Shown: in pieces, positions 1 to 11,149 of the stretch | Position numbering within the stretch: position 1 is the first letter of the stretch | Layout: every line of letters starts with the position of its first letter | Assembly: GCA_021234155.1 (NCBI GenBank) | Contig: JAJEKV010000002.1 | Coordinates: 29,199,115-29,263,114 of the forward strand | Direction: 5' to 3' | DNA from: Isoetes taiwanensis | Taxonomy: Eukaryota > Streptophyta > Lycopodiopsida > Isoetales > Isoetaceae | DNA length: 64,000 nt | Program-made: the position numbers and the translations under genes | The notes under the pieces: generated by a model | Database searches by the model: none | What the model saw: only the letters and a program-made list of their open reading frames with translations | What the model was told of the DNA's origin: nothing

Positions 1-93
1 ATTAGTGCAGAAGGAGCTAGCAGAGTTTGTCGAAGCAGAAGACCTATATGGTTGCATGGTTAACATTATTATATTAATGTTAATGTAACTTGC
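1..93. other. flanking DNA left of element copy 1
   Basis: No complete gene. Bases 5-54 read as an open stretch (VQKELAEFVEAEDLYGCM) followed by gtta, so this could be the end of an exon that starts outside the window. The stretch is too short to identify. Confidence 0.2.
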
Positions 94-124
94 ATTAGGG
101 CGGATTTGGGGTCTGAAAATGGCC
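94..124 (+). repeat. terminal inverted repeat, left end of copy 1
   Basis: Begins ATTAGGG, followed by the 24-bp core that starts CGGATTTGGGGTCTG. The reverse complement of the whole 31 bp occurs at 23856-23886, the right end of copy 2, which defines the outer ends of the element. Confidence 0.85.
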
Positions 125-785
125 CTTATCTTGGGTTAAAGATTTCCACGTCAGATTCGCCAGGACCAATCAGGTTTGCGCCTTTTTTACGAAAGTCAGT
201 ATTACTTGGCAGGTAGAAGGATGAGCAGGCTTACTTGGCATCCACATGGCGTATTTTCATAGGGGATGCCTGTGCTTTTATTGCAACCATTTTAATGGCC
301 CGTATTTTTCGAGTCGCCCCCCCCCAAAATAATGGTGACTTTGACCGCCCTCTTGTCGGCACCAACTCCCTTGTCAAATTTTGGCGCCAAACTTAATCTT
401 GTCACTCCGGCGCTCTCGTGCATCCTCTCCGCCTTCACTCCTCATCCGCAATCCATGTCTCCCCGTAATTTACGTGTTCTTGCCCCATTCTGAAACTCCC
501 AAGGTCAAGAAGTGGGAGGTTTTGTCTCAATAGGTTCGTGGGTGAGTATGCTTTGCCATCAACGAGGGGCGAGCATAGAGTTAAGCGACAAAAGGCGATC
601 AGGCGACGCGTGCGCACACATTGGATAGGTAGGATAAAAAGAGTTCAAGTTGAATTCTAGCGGTAGGAAAGTGGAAAGTATAATAATACGACATGCATAT
701 ACCCCTTCCGATATGGCCAAAGAGCTAATCTCCACCAAAAACAGATTCCCAAAATTGCCCGCAAAATGGTAACCACCTTAATCGG

Positions 786-850
786 GATCACACGACGAAG
801 CTAGCCGTGCGCTACTTAACTGCGTAGAGATAGTTTCGCGTCGTGTGATC
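786..850. repeat. gene-boundary palindrome (copy 1)
   Basis: Left arm GATCACACGACGAAG and right arm TTCGCGTCGTGTGATC flank a loop of about 35 nt. It separates the left-end region from the next module. The same arms recur between modules throughout the element. Confidence 0.7.
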
Positions 851-1159
851 TCCTTATCTTTTCATTTCTTTCGTTGACACGTGTTTACAAACAACTTTAT
901 TGTGCAGGTTTATGTTTATCAGACGTCGTGGATGTCATTCCAGCCGAAAGTATTAGTAGTGTACTTGTCGTGTATCACATAGACATCGGAATTGTCCTTT
1001 TCCAAGGTATGGATGCCGTGACCTTGCGGGGTATAGGCATCTGGTTTTACGGACATGATTATAACGTAAAGGTCAGGAAACCGAGCTTGAGGCCGGTTGA
1101 ATTGCCCCCTTTAAGTGAACTTTGTAAGCCACAGACTAATGAGAACAATGTAATTGCAA

Positions 1160-1764
1160 TGAAGAAATGCATGGTGACGAGGTGCAAGCGGGAATGTCCG
1201 AAAACGGAGGCGTGAGGATGAGTTTCAAAATCTTCACACCGTTTGAGGTATTTGCTAACATATTCCAGATGGCGCAGGAAGTTCGAAAAAAGCTCAAACA
1301 TATACATGCTTTCTCCCCCCCGATTTTGTGGATGGCTTATTTTTTGGTTCCGACACAGGATGTTCGATTCCACGAATCATCCGGTCAACTAACAGAGTGC
1401 CGCGTAGTTAAGTCCTCCTTTAAGTTCAGATACTTTCTTCCAAAACAATATTTATAATGTTAATTGTCAACTAGAACGAAGGAAACAGAAAAAGAGAGGC
1501 TGCACAACTTTTTGGGAGCCGTTTGAGGACCATAACAGACACTCCGATGCGGTGGATATTCGAGTATGGAGAGGGGAGGAAGTCATTTATACAGCCACCA
1601 TGGAAAGCGAATGGCCATTATCAGAGCTAAGAGTGCTAATGGAGACAGAGGGAGATTCTTGGCGACTTCCATTATTTTATTGATGGCATTAGGGTTGGTT
1701 ACAGGCAAGAGGGAAATGTAAAGTTTAGTGAGTTCGCGATCAACAAGAAATTGTCTATCGCCTA
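1160..1764 (+). pseudogene. uncharacterised element protein, copy 1
   Basis: Open segments at 1167-1457 and about 1465-1675 (containing FWEPFEDHNRHS and ESEWPLSELRVLMETE) correspond to the cleaner copy at 11461-12055. In copy 1 the C-terminal frame breaks near 1650, where a few bases differ from copy 2. I do not recognise the family. It lies directly upstream of, and in the same orientation as, the H3-like gene, with an AT-rich stretch (about 1765-1945) between them. Confidence 0.35.
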
Positions 1765-1949
1765 GCGCTTTGAATCTCGGTTTTTTATTTGTGTTTTTGT
1801 CCGATGTTTTTTTAGGGTTCCGTATTTTGTCCGATATTTTTTTAGGGTTCCGTACAATTATTTAAAAACGTTACCATCATATTTTACTTTAACTTCTGTT
1901 TTTTACTATTTATCTCTTGCCAGTTGTCTATTTTTGTCAGTATTCGTAG

Positions 1950-1956
1950 TATAAAG
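1950..1956 (+). promoter_or_regulatory. TATA-like box upstream of H3-like gene (copy 1)
   Basis: TATAAAG lies only about 20 bp before the ATG, and copy 2 keeps a matching TATAAAA. If it is the true TATA box, transcription would start almost at the ATG, giving a nearly leaderless mRNA. It could equally be coincidental AT-rich sequence. Confidence 0.35.
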
Positions 1957-1975
1957 CGCCATCCGCTGAGAAGCC

Positions 1976-2852
1976 ATGGTAAGAACTAAGCAAACTAGGA
2001 CCCATCCAGGTGGTGTAAGGCCAGGTGATTACATTAGTCCGCCTCCTTCATCTGAATCTGAAGTCTCTGATAGAGATTCTCCTCCTCCGACCATGCCTAA
2101 CAGAAGACCCGGAAAAGAAATCCATGACGGGGACGGGCGGGAGAAGCGAAACCGGAGTAAGTAGGGAGGTGCACTCCGGTTCGGAGACGGAGGATGGAAA
2201 TGTGAGAGACCGGCGAGCAGAATATGACGTCGGATTAATTATTGGGCAGCCGCCTGTTCTTGCTCTTATTGCTCCTCCTGCTCCTCCTGTGGATGCGCCA
2301 GAACCTTCAAATCAAAGGAGGAGGCCCAACGCCCGAAAGGGGAAGGCGACCAGAAATGTGAGGAGACGGCCGGAAGAGTCGGCCGAGGAACAGCCTGCAA
2401 ATGCTGGGGTGAGGAGACGGCCGGAAGAGTCGGCCGAGCAACAGGCTCCAAATGCTGGGGTGGGTGAGGGTAGTGGCCGGAAGCGGAAGACGAAGCCTGG
2501 CATTAAAGCGCTTCGCGAGATTAAGAAGTATCAGAAGAGCACTGAGATGGTCATTCCGCGTCTCCCATTTGCCAGGCTCGTGAAAGAGATTCTGCAAGAG
2601 TGTGGTGCGATACATCATACCAGTTACAGAATTCAAGCAACTGCCTTAAATGCTCTTCAAATGGCTTCGGAAGCAGTTGGTGTCGGTCTGTTCGAGGACT
2701 CGCAGCTTGCAGCAATACATGCCAAGCGGGTGACTGTCATGCCCAAGGACATGCGCCTCGTCTTACGCATAAGGGATCCCGAGTACTATGGTCAAAATTT
2801 TATGGCTGAATACAACAAGAAGAAAACGCAAGAGGATAGAACTCCCTTCTGA
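1976..2852 (+). CDS. histone H3-like protein with H3 tail and long linker (copy 1)
   Basis: The protein opens MVRTKQTR, almost the histone H3 N-terminus, in a good start context (agccATGg). A Ser/Pro-rich, then Arg/Pro/Glu-rich linker of about 140 residues follows, with a duplicated RRRPEESAE motif. A complete H3 histone fold occupies roughly residues 157-245: [13 protein letters not shown] (alphaN region), LPFARLV (alpha1), the alpha2 helix ending [15 protein letters not shown], then VTVMPKD. The tail and fold are in different frames; an inferred 64-bp GT-AG intron at 2157-2220 (donor GTAAGT, acceptor CGAGCAG, phase 1) joins them exactly, giving about 270 residues. Canonical H3 is 135 residues, so the extra length is all linker. 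The last few residues derive from the deletion junction. Known role of the fold: pairing with H4 in nucleosomes. What this version does is unknown. Confidence 0.85.
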
Positions 2853-3261
2853 CATAGTGTTGGGTGTTCTAATGAAGAGGTTGAAGGAGCAAGATGATCT
2901 TCTAAAGGAAAACGCCGTTACAATTCAGCAGAAAGAAGAAGATAATGAATTCAACCTTCTCATGCTTTGTAGCCAAGAGAGGCAAATCAGGCGGTTGAAT
3001 AGAAGGCTGGACAGGATGACATGCCCCAACAACTGCACTGAGGTGGTTATGACGGCAACGAGGATGCTAATTCAGGCAGAAGAACACGTTGTGCTATTGG
3101 GACAGGAGCGGGACATGTACAAAGAGATGGTGGACAGATTGGAGGAACGTTTGGATAGGGTGATTGCTCGCTTGAGGGGAAGAGATGAAGACGAAGACGA
3201 GGACAGAGCTGATGATGATGATGAAGATAATGAAGAAGAGCTCGCACTGGAGCAACAATGA
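2788..3261 (+). CDS. chimeric coiled-coil protein (deletion fusion)
   Basis: From about 2820 this frame matches the coiled-coil gene at 18028-18512, but its first residues come from an out-of-frame piece of the H3-like gene, because the 4.95-kb deletion removed its own promoter and MASTS start. The body has a basic KRKR nuclear-localisation-like motif, heptad-rich helices ([13 protein letters not shown], then a long region ending [15 protein letters not shown]) and a very acidic tail rich in Asp and Glu. Here the frame is fully open, whereas the copy-2 version is interrupted, so this is the better view of the protein body. Whether the fusion is expressed is doubtful. Confidence 0.55.
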   Translation: MVKILWLNTTRRKRKRIELPSDIVLGVLMKRLKEQDDLLKENAVTIQQKEEDNEFNLLMLCSQERQIRRLNRRLDRMTCPNNCTEVVMTATRMLIQAEEHVVLLGQERDMYKEMVDRLEERLDRVIARLRGRDEDEDEDRADDDDEDNEEELALEQQ

Positions 3262-3342
3262 GTCGTTGTATTTTGTTTTTCAATGTAACATCTTTCACAA
3301 CTTTAATCAAAAGTAACCCTTTTTTATTATTATCTTGTAAAG

Positions 3343-3480
3343 CTTCACACGACGCGAAGCCACATAAATGCAAGCAATAGCGAACTCCACTGTTCGCGCC
3401 GTATGATACAAATAAGATCACACGACGCGAAGCTACAGTTGTGCAAACAAGGTTGGAGGCAAGTACTTCGCGTCGTGTGA
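3343..3480. terminator. double palindrome between convergent genes (copy 1)
   Basis: Two successive stem-loops (about 3343-3408 and 3416-3480) use arms CACACGACGCGAAG and CTTCGCGTCGTGTG. They sit between the plus-strand coiled-coil gene and the minus-strand transposase-like gene, where both transcripts should end. A terminator or 3'-end role is inference from position. Confidence 0.45.
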
Positions 3481-3556
3481 ACATGCTACACATTACAAGT
3501 ATACTTTACCGATTCTTTGTCTCTTAGATCTCCACTGTTGCGATGCTAGTGGGGCC

Positions 3557-3952
3557 CTAAATTTTGCCAAGCAACTTTCCGTTTTCTCTTGACATTATGC
3601 CAATGGTGTTTCGACTTCGGTTGCTCCTTAAAGCGACCTTCTTGTCGTGTTTAGCCATCGCCCTTCTATAAAACCACTCGTCATCCTGTCTTAGAGGGTT
3701 GGTTCCCACGTTTCCACCCCCTCTTTGAGTGTTACGATGAAAGGCTATTTTAGCTTGTTTATGCGACTTCTCCATGCCTTGTGCACTCCACACTGCTAGG
3801 CTTCCATACTTCCTAAAAAACCAAGGTGCATGAGCCCAAAAGATGTGCAAGTAGTGCGTGACTTCACTCTCTCCCCATGCGTCTATGAAAGCTTTAATAA
3901 ATTTGTTATTCGCTTGCACGAACATTTCTGCATCTTCTCTTGTGAGGTCCAT
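3557..3952 (-). pseudogene. transposase-like protein, C-terminal part (copy 1, truncated)
   Basis: A 131-residue open segment containing HYLHIFWAHAPWF, YGSLAVWSAQGMEKSHKQAK and a Gly-rich HRNTQRGGG stretch. The YGS...QGxEK arrangement resembles the region around the last catalytic Glu of KDZ-like DDE transposases found in animals, algae and fungi; this is a resemblance by eye. Copy 1 ends just upstream at 3965, so the N-terminal two-thirds are missing. The longer version is at 18743-21000. Confidence 0.5.
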
Positions 3953-3965
3953 TCTCTGAATGTAT

Positions 3966-5345
3966 GCGAGCTCGAAATGGGGTTCTGACTATGAGCATAA
4001 GTCCAAAACATTCAACTTATTCTAGGAACCAAGTATTAGGACCAACAAAGTCAAACTCAATTTGCTATAGGCAACTAGTCGACCTTTCACTCAATCCTAG
4101 TGCTATAGTGTAAAGATAGCATGTACTTGGTAGTCCGGAAATTTGATCGATTGTCTACTTGTCAATCATGTGTCTTGGCGTAACTCTGGCTTTCCGGATG
4201 CAATCGTGCAGTCGAACTGTCATTTCGTGCCTTCTGGCATGCATAGTCGCACGAAAGTCCAGCTTGTTACGAGCCATCGTTGTGTGGCAAGTTTGGAATT
4301 AGTGCATGGGGAGGGTTTTTTCATTCTCCCTCTTGGGGGTTCTCTTCAAATCCTCGAGAAAACCCTGCACGCAAGCTCTCGATCATTTTAGAGGAAGGGA
4401 AGGCTGCCAAAACCTAAACCCTATAGATTTAATAGGGTTTAATTATTGGGGCATCAAAACAGGTCCATGTATTAATCCCACCATTCAAACGATAGCTCAT
4501 GTCCCAAGAAATGTCTCCGAATGCATCGGGAGGGTTTTCTTGTTCTCTCTCTTGAGAACTCTCTTCAAACCTTCGAGGGAACCTTGTACGCAAGCTCTCG
4601 ACCACTTCAGAGGTAGGGAAGGCTGCCAAAACCTAAACCCTATAGATTCAATAGGGTTTAATTATTGGGTCACTAAAACAACTCCATCTGTTAATCCCAC
4701 CGTTCAAACAATAGCTAATGTCCCAAGAAATGTCCCCGAAAAGAAAAATTGGCCATCCACCATACGGATGTGCCAATCTCCAAATTTCCCCCTTTCTCGA
4801 CGTAGGGGCACGACTAAAAAATGATTTGTTCCCCCAGTTCGGCCACACTAGCGAGCTCAGAATGGGGTTCTGATTATGAGCATAAGTCCAAAGCATCCAA
4901 TTTATTTTAGGAACCAGGTATTATGACCAACAAAGCCAAACTCAATTTGCTATAGGCAACTAGTCAACATTTCGCTCAATCCTAGTGCTACAGTGTAAAG
5001 ATAGCATGTACTTGGTAGTCTGGGCATATCAATCGTCTACTTGTCAACCATGTGTCCTGGCGTAACTCTGACTTTCAGATGCAATCGTGCAGTCGAACTG
5101 CCATTTCGTGCCTTTTGGCATGCACAGTCGCACGATGTCCAGCTTGTTACGAGCCATCGTAGTTTTGAACCAGTGCATGGGGGGAGGTTTTTCATCCTCT
5201 CTCTTGGGGGCTCTCTTCAAACCCTCGAGGGAAAACCTGCAACGCAAGCACTCGACCACTTCAGAGGTAGGGAAGGTTGCCAAAACCTAAACCCTACAGA
5301 TTTAATAGGGTTTAATCGAAAAGCAGTATGGCGATGGGTTTAATT
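3966..5345. repeat. tandem repeat block, three partial units
   Basis: Units starting GCGAGCTC at about 3967 and 4852 run in parallel for roughly 450-500 bp. A shorter third unit lies between them at about 4521-4740, duplicating the segment that includes CCAAAACCTAAACCC. Each unit contains a Leu/Phe-rich shadow ORF but no consistent gene. It begins exactly where element copy 1 is truncated. Confidence 0.75.
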
Positions 5346-6317
5346 TAAAACTCTCTAAAGTCCCTCTCTTAACTGTTGCTTAGAGCAAAAACTTCTACAT
5401 GGAACAAAAAGTGAAAAGTGATCACGATTTTCATGCAGCAAATGCTAATGAAAGTAAACATGCCTGAATTTATACCTTTGCCTTCTGTCAACATGCTGCA
5501 AAAATGGTCTTCTTTGAGATGTATAAATTCTGTCAAATATAGTACATGAATCTTTAAGGCTTCCACATCTCCATTACATGACAATGAGAGCAGTATTCAC
5601 ATTGCCATCAATCTCGAATTGAACTCCAAAAATATATGCATGATGCATTGAGTAAGAGTAGTTGTATTTATTGAGGTGTACTCTTTTGAATAACTAAACT
5701 GAGATGAAAGCAGTTGCCTTCCTAAATTTAAGAAATCACAATATAATGCTCAGTGAAAATTAGCCCCAACCAATTCATCCATGGGTAGCCTCAAACACCG
5801 AGCACTTCTTCCAGCAAATTCAATAGATTTTTGAGCAAGAATCTCCAGACTATAATAGAGTTAAGCTTGATGATGGGAGCCCCTCAAAAATACGATGCTA
5901 TGCGAACAAGTTTTTCCATCATCAATTTTTGAAATAGGAATGTCCCTTCCAATCTCCATCTGCAATTAACACTCCCAAAAATCCTAGCTCATGTTTATTA
6001 GGCATAAGGCAATACACAACAGACATGCAGTTAAAACTAGGGCGTCCTAAACTAAAAGATGGAGGCAGCTATGCATTGTCTTATTTATGAGGCTATCCAT
6101 ACCACAGGTCACGAATGTCTCACCTACCCAAATTAAAAAATTCAGAAGCAAGAACGTCTCTCTCGCGGTTCTGAGCATAGCAGACAGGCAGGGAATAGCT
6201 ACGAGGAAATTACCAATGATAGCAATTAGTCTAGTCAACGGCATATCTTGGTATAAACTTGCCCCAAATTGTTGCGCATGCAACAATATTATGCCAAACA
6301 CACATTATGTATAAGAG
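5346..6317. other. no gene seen
   Basis: AT-rich sequence with short unrelated ORFs only. No motif or repeat that I can support. Confidence 0.5.
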
Positions 6318-6416
6318 AATGCCCTTTTGGGCAATATTCTGGTTGTGGAAGCCATGCCGACGCACAGAGCGTAGAAGCGTGGCTGACACAACCAGAATGT
6401 TGCCCAAGTGGGCATT
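6318..6416. repeat. 99-bp foldback hairpin
   Basis: Left arm AATGCCC...CAATATTCTGGTTGTG pairs with right arm CACAACCAGAATGTTG...GGGCATT. The inner part continues as a weaker inverted repeat (GCCATGCCGACGC against AAGCGTGGC). It has the size of a small MITE or a microRNA-precursor-like foldback. Confidence 0.6.
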
Positions 6417-9400
6417 TTTGTTATGGGGAAGAGAGTTAGGTACGATTCTGCGGGCAGAACGTGAGGTAAAAAGAGCAAAATGTGAGGTAGAAACACAGAA
6501 CGATAGGTAGAAATCTCTGAATGTGGAGTAAATAGACAAAATGTAAAGTAAAAATCTTGACATGCAAAAAGCGACAGGTTCCTAGAAAAGAAAACAGGCC
6601 ATATATGGCAAAGTGCTATTGGCTTAGAGGGCAGAATCAGACCTAACTCACTTTTACGAATACTGTATGTAAACTTAAACTTATTATCATCCTTGTTTGG
6701 CTCTTTAATCATCGGGGTATCCATGAAAATAACATGGACTATCTGTGTGAACTGAGATATTTTTGATAAATTATTCATGATAATTCCTAGATCAGGAAGT
6801 AGATACTGTGAAATTTACAGCTGGAAATCCGTTTCTGAACTTCCAAGGCCCCAATTTAATTCCTTTTTTCAAGTTTTCCTTGAAATATATTTGAAATATA
6901 TGATGACATGGCAAATCATGTTCTTGACCTGAAGATGGGAAAAAAAATTTGAATCGTATTTTTTGGCTTCAGCGTGGCTATGGGATGGCGGCCCGGCCCT
7001 GCTATGGAGGTCCACATTCTTTACTTACGGTTCTACACTTTGAGCTATGGCGTCTGCTCAAAGCTTCGGCTTCTGGCAGAGGCCTGGCGTTAGCACGCTT
7101 AAGTATTATATCCGGCTTAAACCTTTTGCTATGAAATGCACCGAGCATCCTATTGTCTATGGCAAATCGATGCGGAGGTCGACCATGGCGCCGGATAAGG
7201 CACAAGAAATGGCTCTTCATAAGTTAACCATATTTTTCTAGGTTCAGTATGTTTGATTGTCTCCCCCGCCTCAAATCCCTAATCAAGATCTTGGTTTTGT
7301 TTTGCCCCGCAATGAGACCTTTTTCGGTTTTCGCATGCCTTGCTTCTTCATGGCACTTACTCGACTTGAAGAAGTATTTGCGAGTTATTCTCGAACTGGA
7401 GGTGCGATTTGAGAAAGGTTATGCCCTCTATTTTTCTTTGTTTTGTTTAGCAACAAGGCCGACAATAGATCTTTGACCTTTTAAACCTTTTTACAGGTGC
7501 AGAGGCCACTTTGGATTTTCTCAGCTAAGAGGTAAAAATCTACCCCTTCTTGTTTACATTAGCTTTTGATGAGATATGTTACGAAGAAACATTAAGAGAG
7601 CCAAACTGAAATGTGCAAACGAATCTACGGGTTATGCTCCTCGCCATTTCTAAGTTTATTTTTAGCTGCATGTATTTTTGAAGCGGTTCCTTTGGTCGCG
7701 ACATCCGCTTTGATATCCCGAGACATCTACTCTAGTGTCTGCAACAGCTCTGTAGCCTTCCCGGCTTCCCTGCCTTCCCATCTGCTTCAGCATCGGTTTC
7801 ATAGCCTATGGCAAGCTTTATCTTTATGCTAATGATTTGTAAGGCCCATGGGCTGATTTTCGATGCCCCAAAACGGGGGCCTGATTGAATCTTTATGACA
7901 CAAACTTTATATGAATACTGTTCCGAAAAACAAATAGTGTTTCGTTTATTTTATGTCTCATCAATTGTACCATTATCATGTCTTTGGAATTTTGGAAACG
8001 GCAAGAACTTCGAGTAAGTTATTTTGCTTTAGATCCCCATATGTTGTTTGATCAATTTAAACAGGTAGTAAGCTTCGTGCTTTTCAAAAAAAAGTCTTCA
8101 ATGTAATGATGGTACAAGCATCTTTTGGATGTTTCATGGAACAGAAAAGCTTTCAATTGAGAAGAAAGAATAAAAGTATTTGTTGTTTGTTTCTTGGCTA
8201 GCACTTACGGCCGCCTTTACATGAAATGGACATGGGAAGGAAAAACATGAACAAACGAGGGGAAGGAAAAGTTTGAACAAATTTGTGTCCATTATTTTCA
8301 AAGTTGTTCGGTTCTATGGGAGTACCAATGCATTGCGGTGTTGTCTCCAATATGTATTTATCAAATGTGCATTTTTATTAAATGTCATTAAGCGATCCCC
8401 TAACATCTTTGGCACTCTTGTGTGCTTGGTCACCTCCTTGTTGCGGCGATTTGCAAGAAAGTGTGTTCTCATCGCGAGTTCCACCTTGGCAGTGTAGGTT
8501 TGAGCATTTCTTTTTTAGGTAATCTATTAATATGCATCTAATTTCTGGCAATGTAATTCTCTGACTTCCCAGTTGGTCGGAGCCCTAAAAATTAGGGGCA
8601 TTTTGACAGTTCTTTGAAATACAGGGGCAGTTTACAAATACATGTAATTATAGAGGCATGTTTATAAGTTTTCCTATGTTTAAAGCTCTTTTTTAAGATT
8701 CAACTTGTTTTCGTTGATTTGACATAAGTTCTTGTTCTCCTTTTTGAATAGGTTAGCGAAGACGAACAACAGAATGAGCCCGATAACGATCCGTCTCCTA
8801 CTAAGGACGATAATGAAGATAATTTGGAATTGAAAAAATGCATGATAGAAAGTGTTTTAAACCCAAGCTGTTGGAGTTATTTTGACTCTAAATGCAGAAT
8901 GATCTCCCTTTTGAACATAAGAGTAATGTTCTTTATTTTGTCAAGTAACTTGATCATAATTAAGCTTCTAATCATTATTGTTGCAATTACTTCTTTTTTA
9001 CCTTTTCTTCCTTTGTTCATTATGCATGATTCAACCATTATATGAACACAAAAATGCTTCTAAAATATAAATTTGTCCAGGAAAAAAAAACATCTATTGA
9101 TGAAGAGACAAAAGTGACAGAAATTGAAGATAGAATTGCCATAAAGATGACTTGTGATTTGGACACAAATATGACAATGGTATTATATGTGCCCATAAAA
9201 TTGACATGTAGATGTTACAAAAAAGACCTAAATATGACACAATTTTGTTACTCGAATTTTACAAAAAGGAACCTAGTTTATCATAACTATATAACTAAAG
9301 GTCACAATCATGTTGTAAAATTAAATTAGGCTCGTTTATAAATTGCATACTGAAAGATATAAAACACGTTATAAGAGAGTTACAAATATGACGTAAAAGA

Positions 9401-9459
9401 TGTCAACTTATGCAAGATAAGGATGCCAGTATGGTGTGTAACAATTTAGTTGCAAAGTT
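6417..9459. other. no gene recognised
   Basis: Contains short ORFs without recognisable domains. 8755-8840 encodes a short acidic stretch (EDEQQNEPDNDPS) that could be a terminal exon of the CACTA element ending at 9940, but nothing confirms it. Confidence 0.35.
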
Positions 9460-9762
9460 GAGACTAATATGATAGAAAATGTGATGCAATGACTGAATAA
9501 CTTGGATATAATCTCAACAAAAAGATGCCGTGCAATTGCCACAAATGTAGTGATTGTGTCGAGACTAATATGATAGAAAAAATGACGCAATTAATGACTG
9601 ACTTGGATATAAACTCGACACAAACATGGCATGCAATTGCCACAAATGTAGTCATTGTGCCGAGACTAATATGATAGAAATTATGACAAAATTGAAGAAT
9701 AACTTGGATATAAGCTCGACACAAACATGCCATATAGTTGCCACAAATGTAGCTATTATGTC
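9460..9762. repeat. three tandem 101-bp repeats
   Basis: GAGACTAATATGATAGAAA recurs at 9460, 9561 and 9662 and each copy continues through AACTTGGATATAA and TTGCCACAAATGTAG. They lie just inside the CACTA right end and are probably its subterminal repeats. Confidence 0.85.
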
Positions 9763-9940
9763 ATTTTTGCGTTATGTAGACATGACGCAATTCTTGACGC
9801 AAAAGTTGACGCCCATGCGACATCAAAGTATAGCACTTTTAGCGTCAATTTCGTGATATTTGGTGGGGCTTTGAGCATACACATAGCGTCACTTTGTTTG
9901 ACGCTATAACCGACGGAAAACACCCTATTCTGTTGTAGTG
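9763..9940 (+). mobile_element. CACTA (EnSpm) element, right terminus
   Basis: Ends TTCTGTTGTAGTG, the reverse complement of a typical plant CACTACAA terminus. It is preceded by CCGACGG and by many TGACGC/GCGTCA subterminal motifs, as expected for CACTA ends. I did not find a matching left end in the window, so this is a solitary or unpaired terminus. The target duplication therefore cannot be checked. Confidence 0.7.
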
Positions 9941-10387
9941 CTTCATCCGCTGCAATATAATTGAAGCATGGTTAAGGGCTTCAGTTTCCATATCAAAGTT
10001 TACCTCAATGTATCTTTGAAATGCCATAAAGTAGTGCATACTCAATTGTATCCAATATAAATCTTGCATTTTAAATAACCTTTCATATAGCCAACATTAG
10101 CAAACAAAAGGCAGTGCTTGATATGCTTTGCAAATGCCTGTATATCTCTTCAAATACCTATAGGGAAGCCATAATAGTAGGTCATAATATACAAACGCCA
10201 ATCAGATATCTTGTAAGACATGCATGTAACAGAAATACTTTGCTGTATTATGAAGATGTCGAGATGGAAAGAACATAAAAAGAACAGGCAGCATCATCTT
10301 AATAAATCACTGTTTAACAAATGATACAGAATATTTTCGAATCTACAGCACTTGGTGCAAGATTATGGCCGGACTTAAATGCTCATC
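9941..10387. other. no gene seen between CACTA end and element copy 2
   Basis: AT-rich DNA with short ORFs only. Confidence 0.5.
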
Positions 10388-10389
10388 TA

Positions 10390-10413
10390 CGGATTTGGGG
10401 TCTGAAAATGGCC
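10390..10413 (+). repeat. terminal inverted repeat, left end of copy 2
   Basis: Starts CGGATTTGGGGTCTG and ends TGGCC. Preceded by ATCTA rather than the ATTAGGG seen at the other ends, so up to a few terminal bases have been lost or misread. Confidence 0.85.
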
Positions 10414-10752
10414 CTTATCTTGGGCTAAAGATTTCCACGTCAGATTCGCCAGGACCAATCAGGTTTGCGCCTTTTTTACGAAAGTCAGTATTACTTGGCA
10501 GGTAGAAGGATGAGCAGGCTTACTTGGCATCCACATGGCGTATTTTCATAGGGGATGCCTGCGCTTTTATTGCAACCATTTTAATGGCCCGTATTTTTCG
10601 GGAGTCGCTTCGCCGCCCAAAATAATGGTGACTTTGACCGCCCTCTTTGTCGTCACCCAACTCCTTGTCAAATTTTGGCGCCAAACTTAAAGATCTTTGT
10701 CACTCCGGCCTCTCACGTGCATCCTCTCCGCCTTCACTCCTCATCTGCAATC

Positions 10753-10924
10753 CATGTCTCCTGTAATTTCTGTGTTCTTGCCCCATTTACAGAACTCCCA
10801 AGGTCAAGAAGTGGGAGGTTTTGTCTCAATAGGTTCGTGGGTGAGTATGCTGCCATCAACGAGGGGCGAGCATAGAGTTAGCGACAAAAGGCGTCAGGCG
10901 ATCGCGGACACATTGGATAGGTAG
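10753..10924 (+). CDS. small ORF near left end
   Basis: A 56-residue frame (MSPVISVFLPHLQ ... IADTLDR) lies between the left terminal repeat and the first palindrome. The matching region of copy 1 (about 454-640) is interrupted, so conservation of this frame is weak. No recognised domain. It may be the start of a spliced gene. Confidence 0.25.
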
Positions 10925-11074
10925 GATAAAAGAGTTCAAGTTGAATTCTAGCGGCGGAAAGTGGAAAGTATAAACAATACGACATGCATATACCCCTTCC
11001 GATATGGCCAAAGAGCTAATCTCCACCAAAAACGGCTTCCCAAAATTGCCCGCAAATGGTAACCACCTTAAACG

Positions 11075-11149
11075 GATCACACGACGGCCTTGAAGCTAGT
11101 CATGCGACTACTTAACCGCTGCGTAGAGATAGTTTCACGTCGTGTGATC
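11075..11149. repeat. gene-boundary palindrome
   Basis: Arms GATCACACGACG and CGTCGTGTGATC around a loop of about 50 nt; equivalent to 786-850 in copy 1. The left arm has GGCCTT where other arms read GACGC. Confidence 0.7.

Larger units (their letters stand above)
94..3965 (+). mobile_element. large H3-encoding TIR element, copy 1 (deletion derivative)
   Basis: This segment aligns with 10388-13097 and then jumps to 18060-19205 of the full copy, so about 4.95 kb is missing. The junction near 2816-2820 lies at a short shared GAAA, typical of microhomology joining. The left terminal repeat is present. On the right the similarity stops abruptly at 3965, where an unrelated tandem repeat begins, so this copy has no right end. 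It retains the small-ORF region, the unknown-protein module, an open H3-like gene, a chimeric coiled-coil gene and the C-terminal part of the transposase-like gene. Confidence 0.85.

Noticed and set aside
435-617. Minus-strand ORF at the left end of copy 1
   Set aside because: Not kept in copy 2 and overlaps the region of the plus-strand small ORF.
7249-8500. Membrane-protein genes from hydrophobic ORFs
   Set aside because: Short, isolated, Leu/Phe-rich frames are expected from T-rich DNA; no domain or conservation.
9460-9762. CRISPR array
   Set aside because: The repeats are contiguous 101-bp tandem units with no spacers, in plant nuclear DNA, and next to a CACTA end.
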